A DNA stretch of 64,000 bases from Desmodesmus armatus (taxonomy: Eukaryota; Chlorophyta; Chlorophyceae; Sphaeropleales; Scenedesmaceae), in NCBI GenBank assembly GCA_007449985.2, contig VIIQ02000137.1, forward strand, positions 10,001 through 74,000. Reading direction: 5' to 3'. Of the stretch, positions 55,601-64,000 are shown in pieces. Each line of letters starts with the position of its first letter. The first letter of the stretch is position 1. A program made the position numbers and the translations under genes. Below the pieces are notes generated by a model. The model ran no database searches. It was not told the origin of the DNA and worked only from the letters and a program-made list of their open reading frames with translations.

Positions 55601-56621
55601 CCTATCCTTCCATCCCACCCTCACCTGCGTGCAAATGCCCTCTGCAGCTCCTCAGGTGAGAGGCTCTTCCTCATGCAAGGTGGGTGCAGGCAGGGCACTG
55701 GCGGTGCAGGGTGGGGATTGGGGGGGTGTAAGCTGAGGGCAAGGGGGGGGGGGGGAGGGGGTACTTCCACTTCACCTCACCTGCGCGCAAATGCCCTCTG
55801 CAGCTCCTCAGGCGAGAGGCTCTTCCTCATGCGCTGCACCACATCAAAGCTGGGCATGGAGCTGCCCAACATGCTGAGCCCCGATGACAGCTCCTCCATC
55901 ACACTCCTCTCACTCTTTTCCACCCCCACGTCCGACAGCCGCATCGACTGTCCCCCAGGCCCAAAAAGAGCTGCGCCCGGCGTGAATCGAACGAAGGAGC
56001 TGGGGCTCAGGGCTGGGTCGTTGTGTGTGGCGGCCCCTGCTGCTGCTGCGGTGCCGTTTGCGTTTGCTGCTGAGCCGTTTGCGGTGGCTGCTTCTGCTGC
56101 GTCTGTGACTGCGGGGGGTGCTGCTGGTGCTGATGCGTGCGCAATGACGCCTGCAGAGCCAGAAGAGCAGTTGAAGGGGTAGGAGCAAAGTGGGCCAGCT
56201 GAGTGGGGATGGGGTTCCTGTCACAGCTGGGATGCAGTGTGCTGCTGCTGCTACAGCTGAGGGCGATGTCACTATGATGACATCCTATCCCTTTGCAAGG
56301 CATGCACTCTGCTGGCACTTGTTGGTGGGTGGTGGCACCAGCAGTTACCCACTGCTGACAAGGGTTGTTGGGTGCAGCTAGGGTCAAGGCTGCAGGTAGC
56401 TGTGACGTTCACAAGAATGTTGTTCCGAAACGTTGCATATATGTGCAGGTGCACTAGTACACAGCACACTTGAAGTGTCTGATGTGGACAGTGTCTTGAC
56501 TCAACCAAACATGTGGCAAGATGGCTCTCTGCCACACGGAAACTGTCCAATAGCATCCAAACCTACCATCAAGTGCTTTTGCGCCGTCAGCCCGCAACCC
56601 TGGCTCGATCTTGCTGGCCAT
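27526..56621 (-). CDS. Four-module (tandem)  pyruvate kinase, about 2,500 residues, ~55 exons
   Basis: Pyruvate kinase transfers phosphate from phosphoenolpyruvate to ADP, the last step of glycolysis. The first exon (56621-56567, [15 protein letters not shown]) is joined in phase 1 to 56150-55781 and 54977-54833, giving a 190-residue N-terminal extension with [18 protein letters not shown]. Then follow four pyruvate kinase-like modules. The links between them read straight through: 47427-47289 into 46915 ([19 protein letters not shown]), 40476-40384 into 39953 ([20 protein letters not shown]) and 34600-34404 into 33997 ([19 protein letters not shown]). No stop or new start separates modules. 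The last exon (27909-27526) ends with a Pro/Ala-rich, Arg/Ser-rich tail. The exons sum to 7,494 bases. Four exons need a one-base change (C4 run at 50889-50892, G5 run at 41249-41253, C run at 36835-36837, A5 run at 29119-29123), with net zero effect. No clear transit peptide is seen, so a cytosolic place is likely. Confidence 0.85.
30549..31437 (-). repeat. Exon 31224-31077 flanked by partial copies carrying splice sites
   Basis: Upstream (31380-31437) lies a copy of the exon's 5' half with acceptor. Downstream (30807-30897 and 30549-30628) lie two copies of its 3' half, the nearer with a GTGAGG donor. All encode the same peptide parts ([18 protein letters not shown]). They are separated by poly-C/poly-G and Pro-coding low-complexity DNA. 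The intact exon is unique. Confidence 0.85.
31686..31805. repeat. Large inverted repeat in pyruvate kinase intron
   Basis: Arms of about 55 bases starting ATCCTGCCATTGAGTTTGC and ending in its complement face each other across a short centre at about 31740-31750. A few mismatches are present. It sits between exons 32162-31992 and 31224-31077. Confidence 0.8.
35001..35145. repeat. 145-bp near-perfect palindrome in pyruvate kinase intron
   Basis: Arms of 72 bases (TGTGACAGTTTCTGATGAGC at the outer end) pair around a single central base at 35073, with one mismatch at about 35048/35098. The same peptide can be read on both strands, which is a by-product of the symmetry. Located between exons 35474-35373 and 34950-34902. 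Confidence 0.93.
35646..35774. repeat. Imperfect inverted repeat in pyruvate kinase intron
   Basis: TGCAATGTGAG at the left end faces CTCACATTGCA at the right end. The arms, about 55 bases, share the segment GAACCTGCTTGTGTT with mismatches. Between exons 36539-36414 and 35474-35373. Confidence 0.75.
35927..36105. repeat. Imperfect inverted repeat in pyruvate kinase intron
   Basis: GGTGTTCTGTGT on the left faces ACACAGAACACC on the right; inside, CAGCTGGGGAACCCTGA matches TCAGGGTTCCCCAGCTG. Arms of about 65 bases with small gaps. Same intron as 35646-35774. Confidence 0.8.
36183..36345. repeat. Inverted repeat with ~75-base arms in pyruvate kinase intron
   Basis: The left arm (AGCGAAAGTATTCACTCAC onward) and right arm (ending GTGAGTGAACACTTTTGCT) pair with a few mismatches around a centre at about 36264. 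It is the third large inverted repeat in this one intron. Confidence 0.85.
39970..40055. repeat. A-rich low-complexity island between modules 2 and 3
   Basis: About 85 bases built of AAAAT/AATAAA-like words on the plus strand (T-rich in the gene's sense) in the intron 40383-39954, in an otherwise GC-rich locus. Confidence 0.9.
43602..43680 (-). repeat. CCG/CTG microsatellite upstream of a 3' splice site
   Basis: In the gene's sense, CCG units then CTG units end about nine bases before the acceptor of exon 43593-43435. Confidence 0.85.
45477..45556 (-). repeat. (CTG)n, about 26 units, abutting a 3' splice site
   Basis: The pure CTG run in the gene's sense ends in the CAG acceptor of exon 45475-45338. 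PolyGln, polyAla and polyLeu ORFs in this place are repeat artefacts. Confidence 0.95.
49184..49276. repeat. Inverted repeat, 27-base arms, in pyruvate kinase intron
   Basis: CCAAAACCAGCATAATGCAA with the following AGCAAGCA faces TGCTTGCTTGCATTATGCTG plus TTTTGG across about 38 bases; one mismatch. In the intron between exons 49552-49420 and 48945-48811. Confidence 0.85.
51028..51097 (+). repeat. tRNA-like relic in pyruvate kinase intron
   Basis: A-box-like TGCCCAATGGGCAGAGTACC followed 30 bases later by a B-box-like GATTTGAAATCC, with GGGG and CCCC ends able to pair. No intact anticodon arm. Possibly a decayed tRNA-derived SINE, opposite to the gene. Confidence 0.3.
52583..52735 (-). repeat. 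CAG/CGGCAG interrupted microsatellite in pyruvate kinase intron
   Basis: About 150 bases of CTG and CCG triplets on the plus strand in the intron between exons 52990-52824 and 51795-51574. This one lies in CAG orientation in the gene's sense and is not at an acceptor. The long polyAla/polyGln ORFs over it are not genes. Confidence 0.9.
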
Positions 56622-57532
56622 TTCGCCTGGAGTTCCTCGAGATGCTGATGCTGCTGCCGTACTGACACACACACGATGCCTGCGCGCCAACACAACTGCT
56701 GGGCTGTTATGTAACCGATCAACACACACGGACGGGCTGCTGTGAATGCGAGAGCGCATCAGGTGGTGATCATACTGCTCGGCATCATGCTGTCGAGCAA
56801 GGTGCACGGTTGGGTGCAATTATCAATCCCCGTGCATGACTGATTAGTGGAGCAATGCAGCAAGCGTGGGTGGGGAGCAGGATGCTCACCTTCAAGCTGA
56901 TCTCCAGAGGTTCCGAGCTGCAGTGGACCTTCGCTGGCCTTCGGAGCCCAAGCGGCACACGCTGCTCTCAATGGATCAATCCAAATTGCTTAGGACTCAT
57001 TGGATCAGCAGCACAGGCTTGTGTCGAACTGTGAGGCAAGAAGTTGCCCTGGCGGGATCTCTGCTGTGGGCAAGCCTGGAAATCACATGCAGCATGCCAG
57101 ACAAAGGCTTTGCAGCCTGATCAAGTCCATGCATCCCCTTGGTATGTCAAGCTGACGTTTCACCAATGCTCTGTTATGCAAAACCCAGAAACATAGTGTG
57201 ATGACATCAGCAATACTCCTCACTGTTGTGCTTGTTAGTCACTGTTGTTCAATTAAATTGCTATATTTCCCTGTTGTGATGTTGGCAACCGGGAATCAAA
57301 GCGTTGAGAACGGGGCTCACAAGGTTTGCAGAGGTGTCCAAGGTTTGCTCAGCCACCCCCGGGGCCCATGCAGGCTGCAGGAGCAATGCGCCTGTGCCAT
57401 TCTGACCCTCCGATATCAGCAATCAGGTCCAGTCATTCAAAATCCCAGGGATCCCAGTCTCAGGCTTGTGCGCAAGCCAACACAGCACACACCACTGCAC
57501 AGTGTGGTGGGCCAGAAGCGACAGTGCCGCTC
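56622..57532. other. Gap between convergent 3' end of F-box gene and 5' end of pyruvate kinase gene
   Basis: Both neighbours are on the minus strand. The left part should hold the pyruvate kinase promoter and the right part the 3' UTR of the F-box/LRR gene. I see no further gene or clear motif. Confidence 0.4.
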
Positions 57533-59707
57533 CTAGTAGGCACACTCCACAACCCACAACACAACGATGACCAACAAAAGCACGATGTCAACCACAACAT
57601 ATAGCAACCTAACACCTTGGGCATGCCATGCCCTGAGGGCTGGACCCAGCCGTGGCCCTGCAGCTCGCCAGCGCTGCTTCAGTTGCCGGTGTTGCGGCTG
57701 CTGTCGGTCTGGGAGAATATTTTCATCATCCCAACGCAGCAGTTGCCGCCACACAGGCTCGTCACCAGGTGCCTGACAGACAGCAAGCAACAGCAGCTTG
57801 ACCTGTCAAGTGTAAGGTGTGTCTCCAAAGTCGGCTTGAAGTACCAATGTTTTGGTCAGCGCCATTTGGGTGAAGCTACGTTTCTAGCATGGTGCCACTG
57901 CCGCATGTCTCATGAATTGGGCGTCCAAACAAGAATTGATCCGCCGCATCAACGGTCAGCTGCAAAGGCCGCTGTCATGGCGTGTCATGAGTAAACTGTT
58001 TACTCATGACACGCCTGACTTACTAGGTGCTGTGCACCTAGTAATCAAACCAACTGCTTGCCCTCGACCTTGCCAACACTCACTGCCTCTTGAAGAGGCA
58101 CCCCCTTCCCAAAGCAGCAAAGGGACAAATGTGAACGGCCCCTCAAGGGCCTAACTACTTCATGTCGCACTCACCTCACTGCTCCACCGGACAGTCCGAT
58201 GAGCACCGGTGGGAGTGTTGATCCAGCCCTCATGCGTGAGAGAAGTCAGGTGCTTGAGCTGCGTCAGCTGCAGCAGCCACTCGTCAGTGGACGTTGCGCC
58301 GTCGCCGTTGGGAAGCCCACAATGCAGGTCCAGGCTCCTCAGCCCTGTCAAGTGACACACTGCCTGCAAGGCCTCTTGACCGAAGGGCCCATCAGAGGCC
58401 AAGTGCAGTGTTTGCAGCCCGCTCAGCCCTTGCAGCAGGGCCAGCCACTCTGCATCGGACTGCAACCACTGCACATCAAGCTCCTGCAGCCCTGGGCAGC
58501 AGCTGACAAGACGGCTGCCGTCAGGAGCTTGCACGTAACTGCCTGTGGGATGCTGGACTCCTGAAATGTTCAACACCCTCAAGTGGGGCAGCTGCTTGCC
58601 ATCAGGGAATATGTGCTGCCACACACCTGCTGGCAGCCAGCACCTGCCAATGCTGAGGCGCTGCAGCTTGCTGCTTGCTGTCAGCGCTGAGAAAGCTCCT
58701 GCTGAAGGTCGGCCATCCCGAGCATCCCTGAAGCTTCCCTCCACGTCAAGATGCGTCAGCTGCCGCAAGTGCTGCAGCTCGCCTAGCAGTTGCGCCTCCT
58801 TTGCTGCACCCCCAAGTTGGCACGATACCATGGCCAGGTGCTCCAGCTGTGTTTTGCCTTCCAGCACACCCGGATGAACCTTCAAAGGTACGCCATACAT
58901 GGAGCTTGATATTTCTAGGCGCGTCAGGCAACGCGCACCAGACAGCATGCTTGCATCAACCCCACACCAGCACATGTCAGCAGACACATCGTGCAGTCGC
59001 AGATCAACGAGCTGGGTCAGGGCCTGCAGGGGCTGCAAGCACGGCGGGTGCATGAAGGCAGGGTTGGCCCAGGCCTGGAGATCACCAGGCCCTTGCAGCT
59101 TCAAGCAGTGATGTCCACAAGCTCAAGGTAGGTGAGCTGCTGCATGTGTTGCAACTGCGCGATGGGAAAGTGCTCATCAGGGAAGATGTGATACACCCCA
59201 CGGCGGTTGACGCTGAGGTGCTCTAGTGTTGAAAGCTGTTGAAACGCTGCTGCAAGCCCCTCAACACCATTAAGCAGCTCATTGTCCTTGAGCAGCAACC
59301 GCTTGAGGGCTGCCACCCCGCCATCAGGCCCCAGCACGCCCTTGAAGCCATCTCCCGGCTGTAGCTGCACTTGCATGCCAGACAACTGCAAGCTGCTGAG
59401 CTGCAGGTTGGAGGCAGACTGTAGGAAGGTCCCCAATAGATGATTTGCGAAGTAGCCCCCTCAGGTCAAGGCTGTCAATCAGCCGGCCATGCTTGCTGAG
59501 GTACAGCAGCACATCATCTCTGTGCTGTTCTTGTCTGACGTCTGCACTGATGCTGCGCAGGACTGCCGTGGCTGCCATGTGCAGCTTGCTGTGGGCCCTG
59601 GCTGCACTGAACAGGTTGCGCGGGTCGGCTGCGCAGCACTGCAGCACTGCTAGCAGGCAGTCACCCGGCAACTCCAGCAGCGGGAAAGCAGTGTCCCCGC
59701 TTGTCAT
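57533..59707 (-). CDS. F-box/leucine-rich-repeat protein with C-terminal membrane segment
   Basis: Exon 59707-58175 ends in a GTGAGT donor; the last exon is 57802-57533. Together about 600 residues. The start MTSGDTAFPLLELPGDCLL leads into an F-box-like segment (ELPGDCLLAVLQCCAADPRN). Leucine-rich repeats follow (LQLSSLQLSGMQ; ALKRLLLKDNELLNGVEGL; LTHLDVEGSF; LQTLHLASDG; LRSLDLHCGL). The last exon has PVWRQLLRWDDENILPD and then a hydrophobic helix (LLYVVVDIVLLLVIVVLWVV) next to the stop. Two one-base discrepancies, at 59434-59437 (C4 on the plus strand) and about 59105, break the frame. F-box/LRR proteins usually select substrates for SCF ubiquitin ligases; the membrane tail would tether it. 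An alternative ATG at 59752 adds 15 residues. Confidence 0.65.
57979..58100. repeat. Three consecutive perfect palindromes in F-box/LRR intron
   Basis: 57979-58015 (17-base arms, GGCGTGTCATGAGTAAA, loop CTG), 58020-58044 (TTACTAGGTGC arms, loop TGT) and 58084-58100 (TGCCTCTT arms, one-base centre). All are perfect and unrelated in sequence, in the intron 58174-57803. Confidence 0.95.
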
Positions 59708-61274
59708 CCTGTGTAGCAGCAAGACACACACAGGTGTGGGCTGATCAGACATACTGTAGTCAAAAGTTTGCGAGCACTGAACCTGGCCTACTACCCCAAT
59801 GCCACAGCTTCTTCAAGTCGTCAGCATCAATTGCTGGGTTTTTTGAGAGATACTGAGGGGTGCTCATAACAACGCCCAAGGCACTGCCTGGAAGGCTAGC
59901 GGCAACACAGTTGTGCACTTCCTGGAAGGCTAGCGGCAAACAGAGTTGCCAACCAGCGTTACCTGAAATGCTCCTGCGTAACAGAACCGGTGACCAAGGT
60001 TGAGCTTGACATAGCGTTGTCGTGCCCGACAGTGTGCGGCTGCCAACAACGGCTGCCAACGGTAGACTCAAGACTCCGGGCCCTGGCGTTTGTCAACACT
60101 TTGTGGCACCGTGCTGTTGAACAGCAGAAGGCAACTGCTCAGACCTGAAAGCAAGAAGCACATGAAGAACGAGATTGGGAACTTGTTTGGGGTGCACAGC
60201 TGTACATGGCGCCAGCTGGTCAACACCTGGCAGTAGAACCACTCATACCATGCTTGGAGCATAACGAGCCAGCCAGAGAGCTTAAGCTCACCGTATCTAT
60301 CATGTTTTTGGCCGGTAGTGTGACCGTCGAACCCCTCAGCTGCGACAACGCAGATGCTGCGTGCCAGCTGGCACCGTCTGCTGTGCTTCGAAGGCTACTC
60401 AGGCATTCAGGACGCACGCACAAGCTGCATAAGTATATGTAAGAACTTTTGGAAATGACGACGTGCAACAATGTGGAGCCTAAGGGACGCACGATCTTCT
60501 GCAAAAGTACGATACGAGTAGGAAAATGTTGAGGTCAGGTGGATAGCGTAACCTTGTGATAGTATTGGAAACCTCTGCTCACATCTATTTGCTTGACAAG
60601 CGTCTCCGTGCGTGACGTGTGTTGGCTGTAGCACCAAGCAGAGAGTTGGCTGTAGCACAAAGCAGAGAGAGCGCGCCGCATTGCACATGCTACTCAGGGC
60701 GCATTGTGTACTGTATTCTACCTCAAGGCGAAATCGCAAGCACAACGGGCACACCACTTGTATCTGCCGGAAGCACTCCTTGCCTGTTCCGGAACATACG
60801 TACATCCAGCCTGGCTATCATGGGTTCTGATTGAGTGCCAAGAATGCTTATTCGTATCATATCAAACACCATAAGAGGCTGACAAGCCCGCACACCCGCA
60901 CAGGTTGCAGCCTCTCTTTCGAACAGCAGCACCTCCTCCCCCAGGTGTCACGTAAGTTCAGTGGTCGCCACAGTATTGTGCAGAATGCCCATCAATCACT
61001 TGAAGGTTGATTTTGATCGTTCTCGAACGACTCCCTTTCACAGGGTCCCTGGGTGGCCTGCTGCTGTTGAATTGCCTGCTGCGCAGTGCATGCGCTTTTC
61101 CATGGGTGCTGTGGCCACAGCATGCACAAAAAACCTTGCCTTGCTTCCCATGGGCTGCGCAACGAGGGAAGAGCATCCTTCATGCGTATTCCTATCGATA
61201 TCACTGCCTAATGACTGGTGTTGTGCAGCTGATTGCTGCTGTGCCATCTGCTGCTGTACATGCAGCAGGCTGTC
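59708..61274. other. Spacer between two divergent F-box/LRR genes
   Basis: Probably a shared promoter region. A minus-strand ORF at 59868 reads MSTPQYLSKNPAIDADDLK and reaches a possible donor near 59795; it could be a 5' exon of the minus-strand gene, but phase to the F-box exon is not convincing. Confidence 0.35.
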
Positions 61275-64000
61275 ATGGCTACTGCACCCCGCCTGGACCC
61301 TGAGGTGGTTGCCTTGGTGCTGCAGCATGTCAGCCTGCAGCAGCGCATGCGCTCATGTGCCCTGGTGTGCAGCGACTGGAGGGCAGGGGCAGCACTGGCG
61401 ACACAACAGGTGGGGGGGGGGGGACCTTCTGCTTGGACAGGACAGAACAGCAGCGGGTGAATGCACTCTTTTTGTACCTCTGTTTTTAACTTATTTGAAA
61501 TCAAGGTGGTTGCGCAGTTGAGTAGACAGGTATGAGTGAAGGTGTGCAACGACTGGAGGGCAGGGGCAGCACTGGCGACATATCAGGTGGGGGGGGGGGC
61601 ACCTTCTGCTGGGACAGGACAGGAAAGCAGCGAGTGAATGCACTCTTTTTGTATCTTTTTTACCGTTTTGTGGTTAGTTTGGTTGTGCAGTTGAGTAGAC
61701 AGCTATGAGTGAAGGTGTGCAGGGGCTGGAGGGCAGGGGCAGCACTGGTGACACAACAGGTGAGGATCACCTTGCGCTCGTCAAGAAAGGGGCCTTAGAG
61801 ACACGACAGCAGCAGGTGAAGTCAACAAGATGTTTGTGCAGTCAAGTGGAGTGATAACTGGCGACAAACTTGTCAATCACAAGACGAGCATGTGGGCCTG
61901 GCAGTGTAAGCTGTTGTGGAACACAGCAGCGCAGCGTTTGGCCCATTCCTTGATCCCGCTCACACTGACTGGTGCAAGGTCGTTTTCGTTTGTGGCACCG
62001 TGCATGTTTCTGTTGCAGGTGGCCATTCACAGTTGCACTCAGGCTAAGGTAGATGCCCTAGCCGCCTGGCTGCACTCCAATGCCTCTTACATCGGCAACA
62101 CCACAGCCCTTGAGCTGAAACGGCCCAGAAAGCTGAAGGGCCGACCCTGCCCAGCAGCACCGTGGAGCAGCATACCATGGGAAAGCCTGACAGGCCTGCA
62201 ACATGTTTGTATCAGCGGCATCATGGCAGCACCGGCGGCAGCAGGTGCCCAAGGAGCGCCACACGCAGCGGCAGCAGCAGTGGCGGCACCAGTACCAGCC
62301 GTCTTGCAGGGGCTCACCAGTTTGGAGGTGGCTTTGGATGGCTTAAGCTTCTTGGGCGTTGTGGACACGCCAACCCTCCGCAAGCTGGTGTGTAGCGGCA
62401 CATACTTTCTATATAATAAGGCACATACTTTCTACCTGGGCACCTGCCAGGGGATCACCACTGTAGTGCGAGGATTGTTATCGAGTTGTGTTGCACGACG
62501 CACACCACTTTTGAATGGCACATCTTTTTTGTGTGCACGACGCAGTCACCATCTCGTCCTGAAGACCTCAACTCGTCACACGTGCAGGCTACCCACCACT
62601 GCTGTTTAGGGTTTACCATTCCTTTGCTGTGCGGCTCAGGCTGATCTCTTTGCATATGGCTGACACAGGCCCTACATGCATCCATGGCTGCAACTGTGTC
62701 ACCCTGCGCTACAGGTGTGCTGTGCAGACCCCTCGCGGGGCAAAATGCAAACCGAAGCCATCGCTGCGGCGTGCACGGCCCTGAAGCGCGCGTTCCCTCA
62801 GCTGCAGCGTCTGACATCCCTGACGCTCCGCGGCCGTGTGTGTGACAGCAAGGTGCTGAAGTGAACTGTGCTAACTGTTGACTGTAGCATTACAAACTGC
62901 AAGGGAGTTGAATCGGAACTGGTCCTTCAATCCTACTTAGCCGCAGCACCACTCCTCCACCGGGGAACCAAAAAACCCCAAACCCCAAAAGGCCAGAATT
63001 GCCCTGGCTGGACCCATCTGTAGAGCTGTTTCCCTTGTTGCCTGCTACAGGTGCTGGCAGCAACCAGCTGCCTCACTGCTCTGCGGCACTTGGAGCTGCA
63101 CAGTATGGTCAAACCTTGCCGCGGCGTGGGGGGCATTTATGTCAAGAGCTTCGCCAGCTTCCCTGCGTCTCTGACGTCCTTGGACATCGACCTCAAGGGT
63201 GTCCACAACATCAGGTGAAGTGTCCAAGAGCTTGCCTGCTGTTTTGTTATCTTTACCAGGGAAAATGGTCAAGGAAAAAAAATTCCAACTGGGCTTGTAC
63301 TGAGGTTTGTGGCTTGTCAGTAGCAAGGGCAGTCCTTCAATCCCACTTATCCCCAGCACCATTGACTGGGGAACCAGTACAAACCCTCAACCTCAACAAG
63401 CGCAGTATTAGCCTTGGGTGCATTCCTCTATGAAGCTGCTTCCCTTGTTCCCTGCTAGTAAGTAGGTAGGTAGGCCGGCAAGTGAGTGACTACACCTAGG
63501 TAGATAAGTAAGTGACTATGCCTATGGTGCACCACTGGCGTAAGTCAAGGCTGAGAGGGGTATGGGGGCAGATATGATACAAGTGTAGCTAGCATGTAGG
63601 CAACATATCAGTCACATGCAAGCAGTTCTACTAGATTCTATAGCTTTGGAGGCATATCACCCATAGTCCCACAAGGGTGGTTAAACCATGCCGTCAAGCT
63701 CGAAAAGTGCATGCCGACACGCACATAGGAGTAAACAGTTATATTATAATGGAAGCGTTTCACCTGATACTTGTCTGAGGTCGGGCACTTCCTGTTTTGC
63801 ATGTCTTGCCTGCTACATCAGGCCTCAAGACATGTGCCAGCTGACAGCCCTTCAGGAGCTCAAGCTGCAGCACCAGGGGTCAATCACTGCAAGTGTGCTG
63901 AGCGGCAAGGGAGGCTTGCGGAAGCTGGTGTTGGGAGGGTCCGACCTATTGGAGGCAGCTGGTCAGTCCTTGGGGCTACAGCCATTCAGTGAGCTGACAA
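61275..64000 (+). CDS. F-box/leucine-rich-repeat protein, 3' end outside window
   Basis: Exons 61275-61409, 62019-62387, 62715-62852, 63051-63214 and 63822-64000 (continuing) join in phase with GT-AG splice sites. The start MATAPRLDPEVVALVLQHVS continues QQRMRSCALVCSDWRAGAAL, an F-box-like motif. Next comes VAIHSCTQAKVDALAAWLHS, then LRR-like pieces (LTGLQHVCISGI; LQGLTSLEVALDGLSFLGV; LQRLTSLTLRGRV; LTALRHLELHSM; LTSLDIDLKGVHNI; LTALQELKLQHQG). An Ala-rich stretch interrupts exon 2. It is divergent from the F-box/LRR gene at 57.5-59.7 kb and likely related to it by old duplication. Substrate unknown. Confidence 0.75.
61545..61765 (+). repeat. Two donor-bearing partial copies of F-box exon 1
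   Basis: 61545-61590 and 61712-61760 each repeat the end of exon 1 (coding CSDWRAGAALAT in the original at 61364-61409) including a GTGGGG or GTGAGG donor and the following G tract. They lie in the intron downstream of the real exon. Confidence 0.9.

Noticed and set aside
55409..56182. 257-residue plus-strand ORF
   Set aside because: Antisense of pyruvate kinase exon 2 and its duplicated edges; no domain, and the minus strand joins in phase.
27526..56621. Four separate neighbouring pyruvate kinase genes
   Set aside because: No stop or start codon separates modules, and all three boundaries splice in phase into the next module. Kept open as the main way the fusion could fail.

Overview
The window is nuclear DNA of a eukaryotic green alga. 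It is GC-rich, with many short exons, GT-AG introns, CTG/CAG microsatellites, Gln/Ala homopolymers in proteins, an SBP-box transcription factor, F-box/leucine-rich-repeat genes and a DIRS/PAT-type retrotransposon. A chlamydomonadalean alga (for instance something like Haematococcus) fits this style, but the genus is inference. All gene models are hand-spliced from motifs, splice consensus and phase.

Layout. 1-3.4 kb: 3' part of a tyrosine-recombinase retrotransposon (reverse transcriptase/RNase H, then recombinase, then a 28-bp direct repeat). 3.4-4.8 kb (minus): a frameshifted retroelement-derived reading frame. 4.8-12.7 kb: no convincing gene, only simple repeats and a tRNA-like relic. 12.7-13.7 kb (minus): a weak spliced gene of unknown family. 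14.2-18.8 kb (plus): a five-exon SBP-box transcription factor whose DNA-binding domain is spread over four exons. 20.3-21.5 kb: a tandem repeat with a higher-order trimer period. 22.5-25.9 kb (minus): an organelle-type GatC fused to an EMAP-II/Arc1-like tRNA-binding domain. 26.4-26.8 kb (minus): two exons of an unknown gene. 27.5-56.6 kb (minus): one 29-kb, about 55-exon gene for a polypeptide of about 2,500 residues with four tandem pyruvate kinase modules, of which the second has lost its catalytic and metal ligands. 57.5-59.7 kb (minus) and 61.3-64.0 kb (plus, running off the window): two divergent F-box/LRR genes.

Four themes cut across genes. (1) Introns carry partial copies of the neighbouring exon edge together with its splice site. 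(2) Many 3' splice sites are preceded by sense-strand CTG microsatellites. (3) Several introns hold large near-perfect palindromes. (4) A handful of exons need a one-base change, mostly in a homopolymer, to stay in frame, which looks more like consensus error than decay because everything around them joins in phase.

The most notable biology is the four-module pyruvate kinase with an internal pseudo-kinase module, and the GatC/tRNA-binding-domain fusion.
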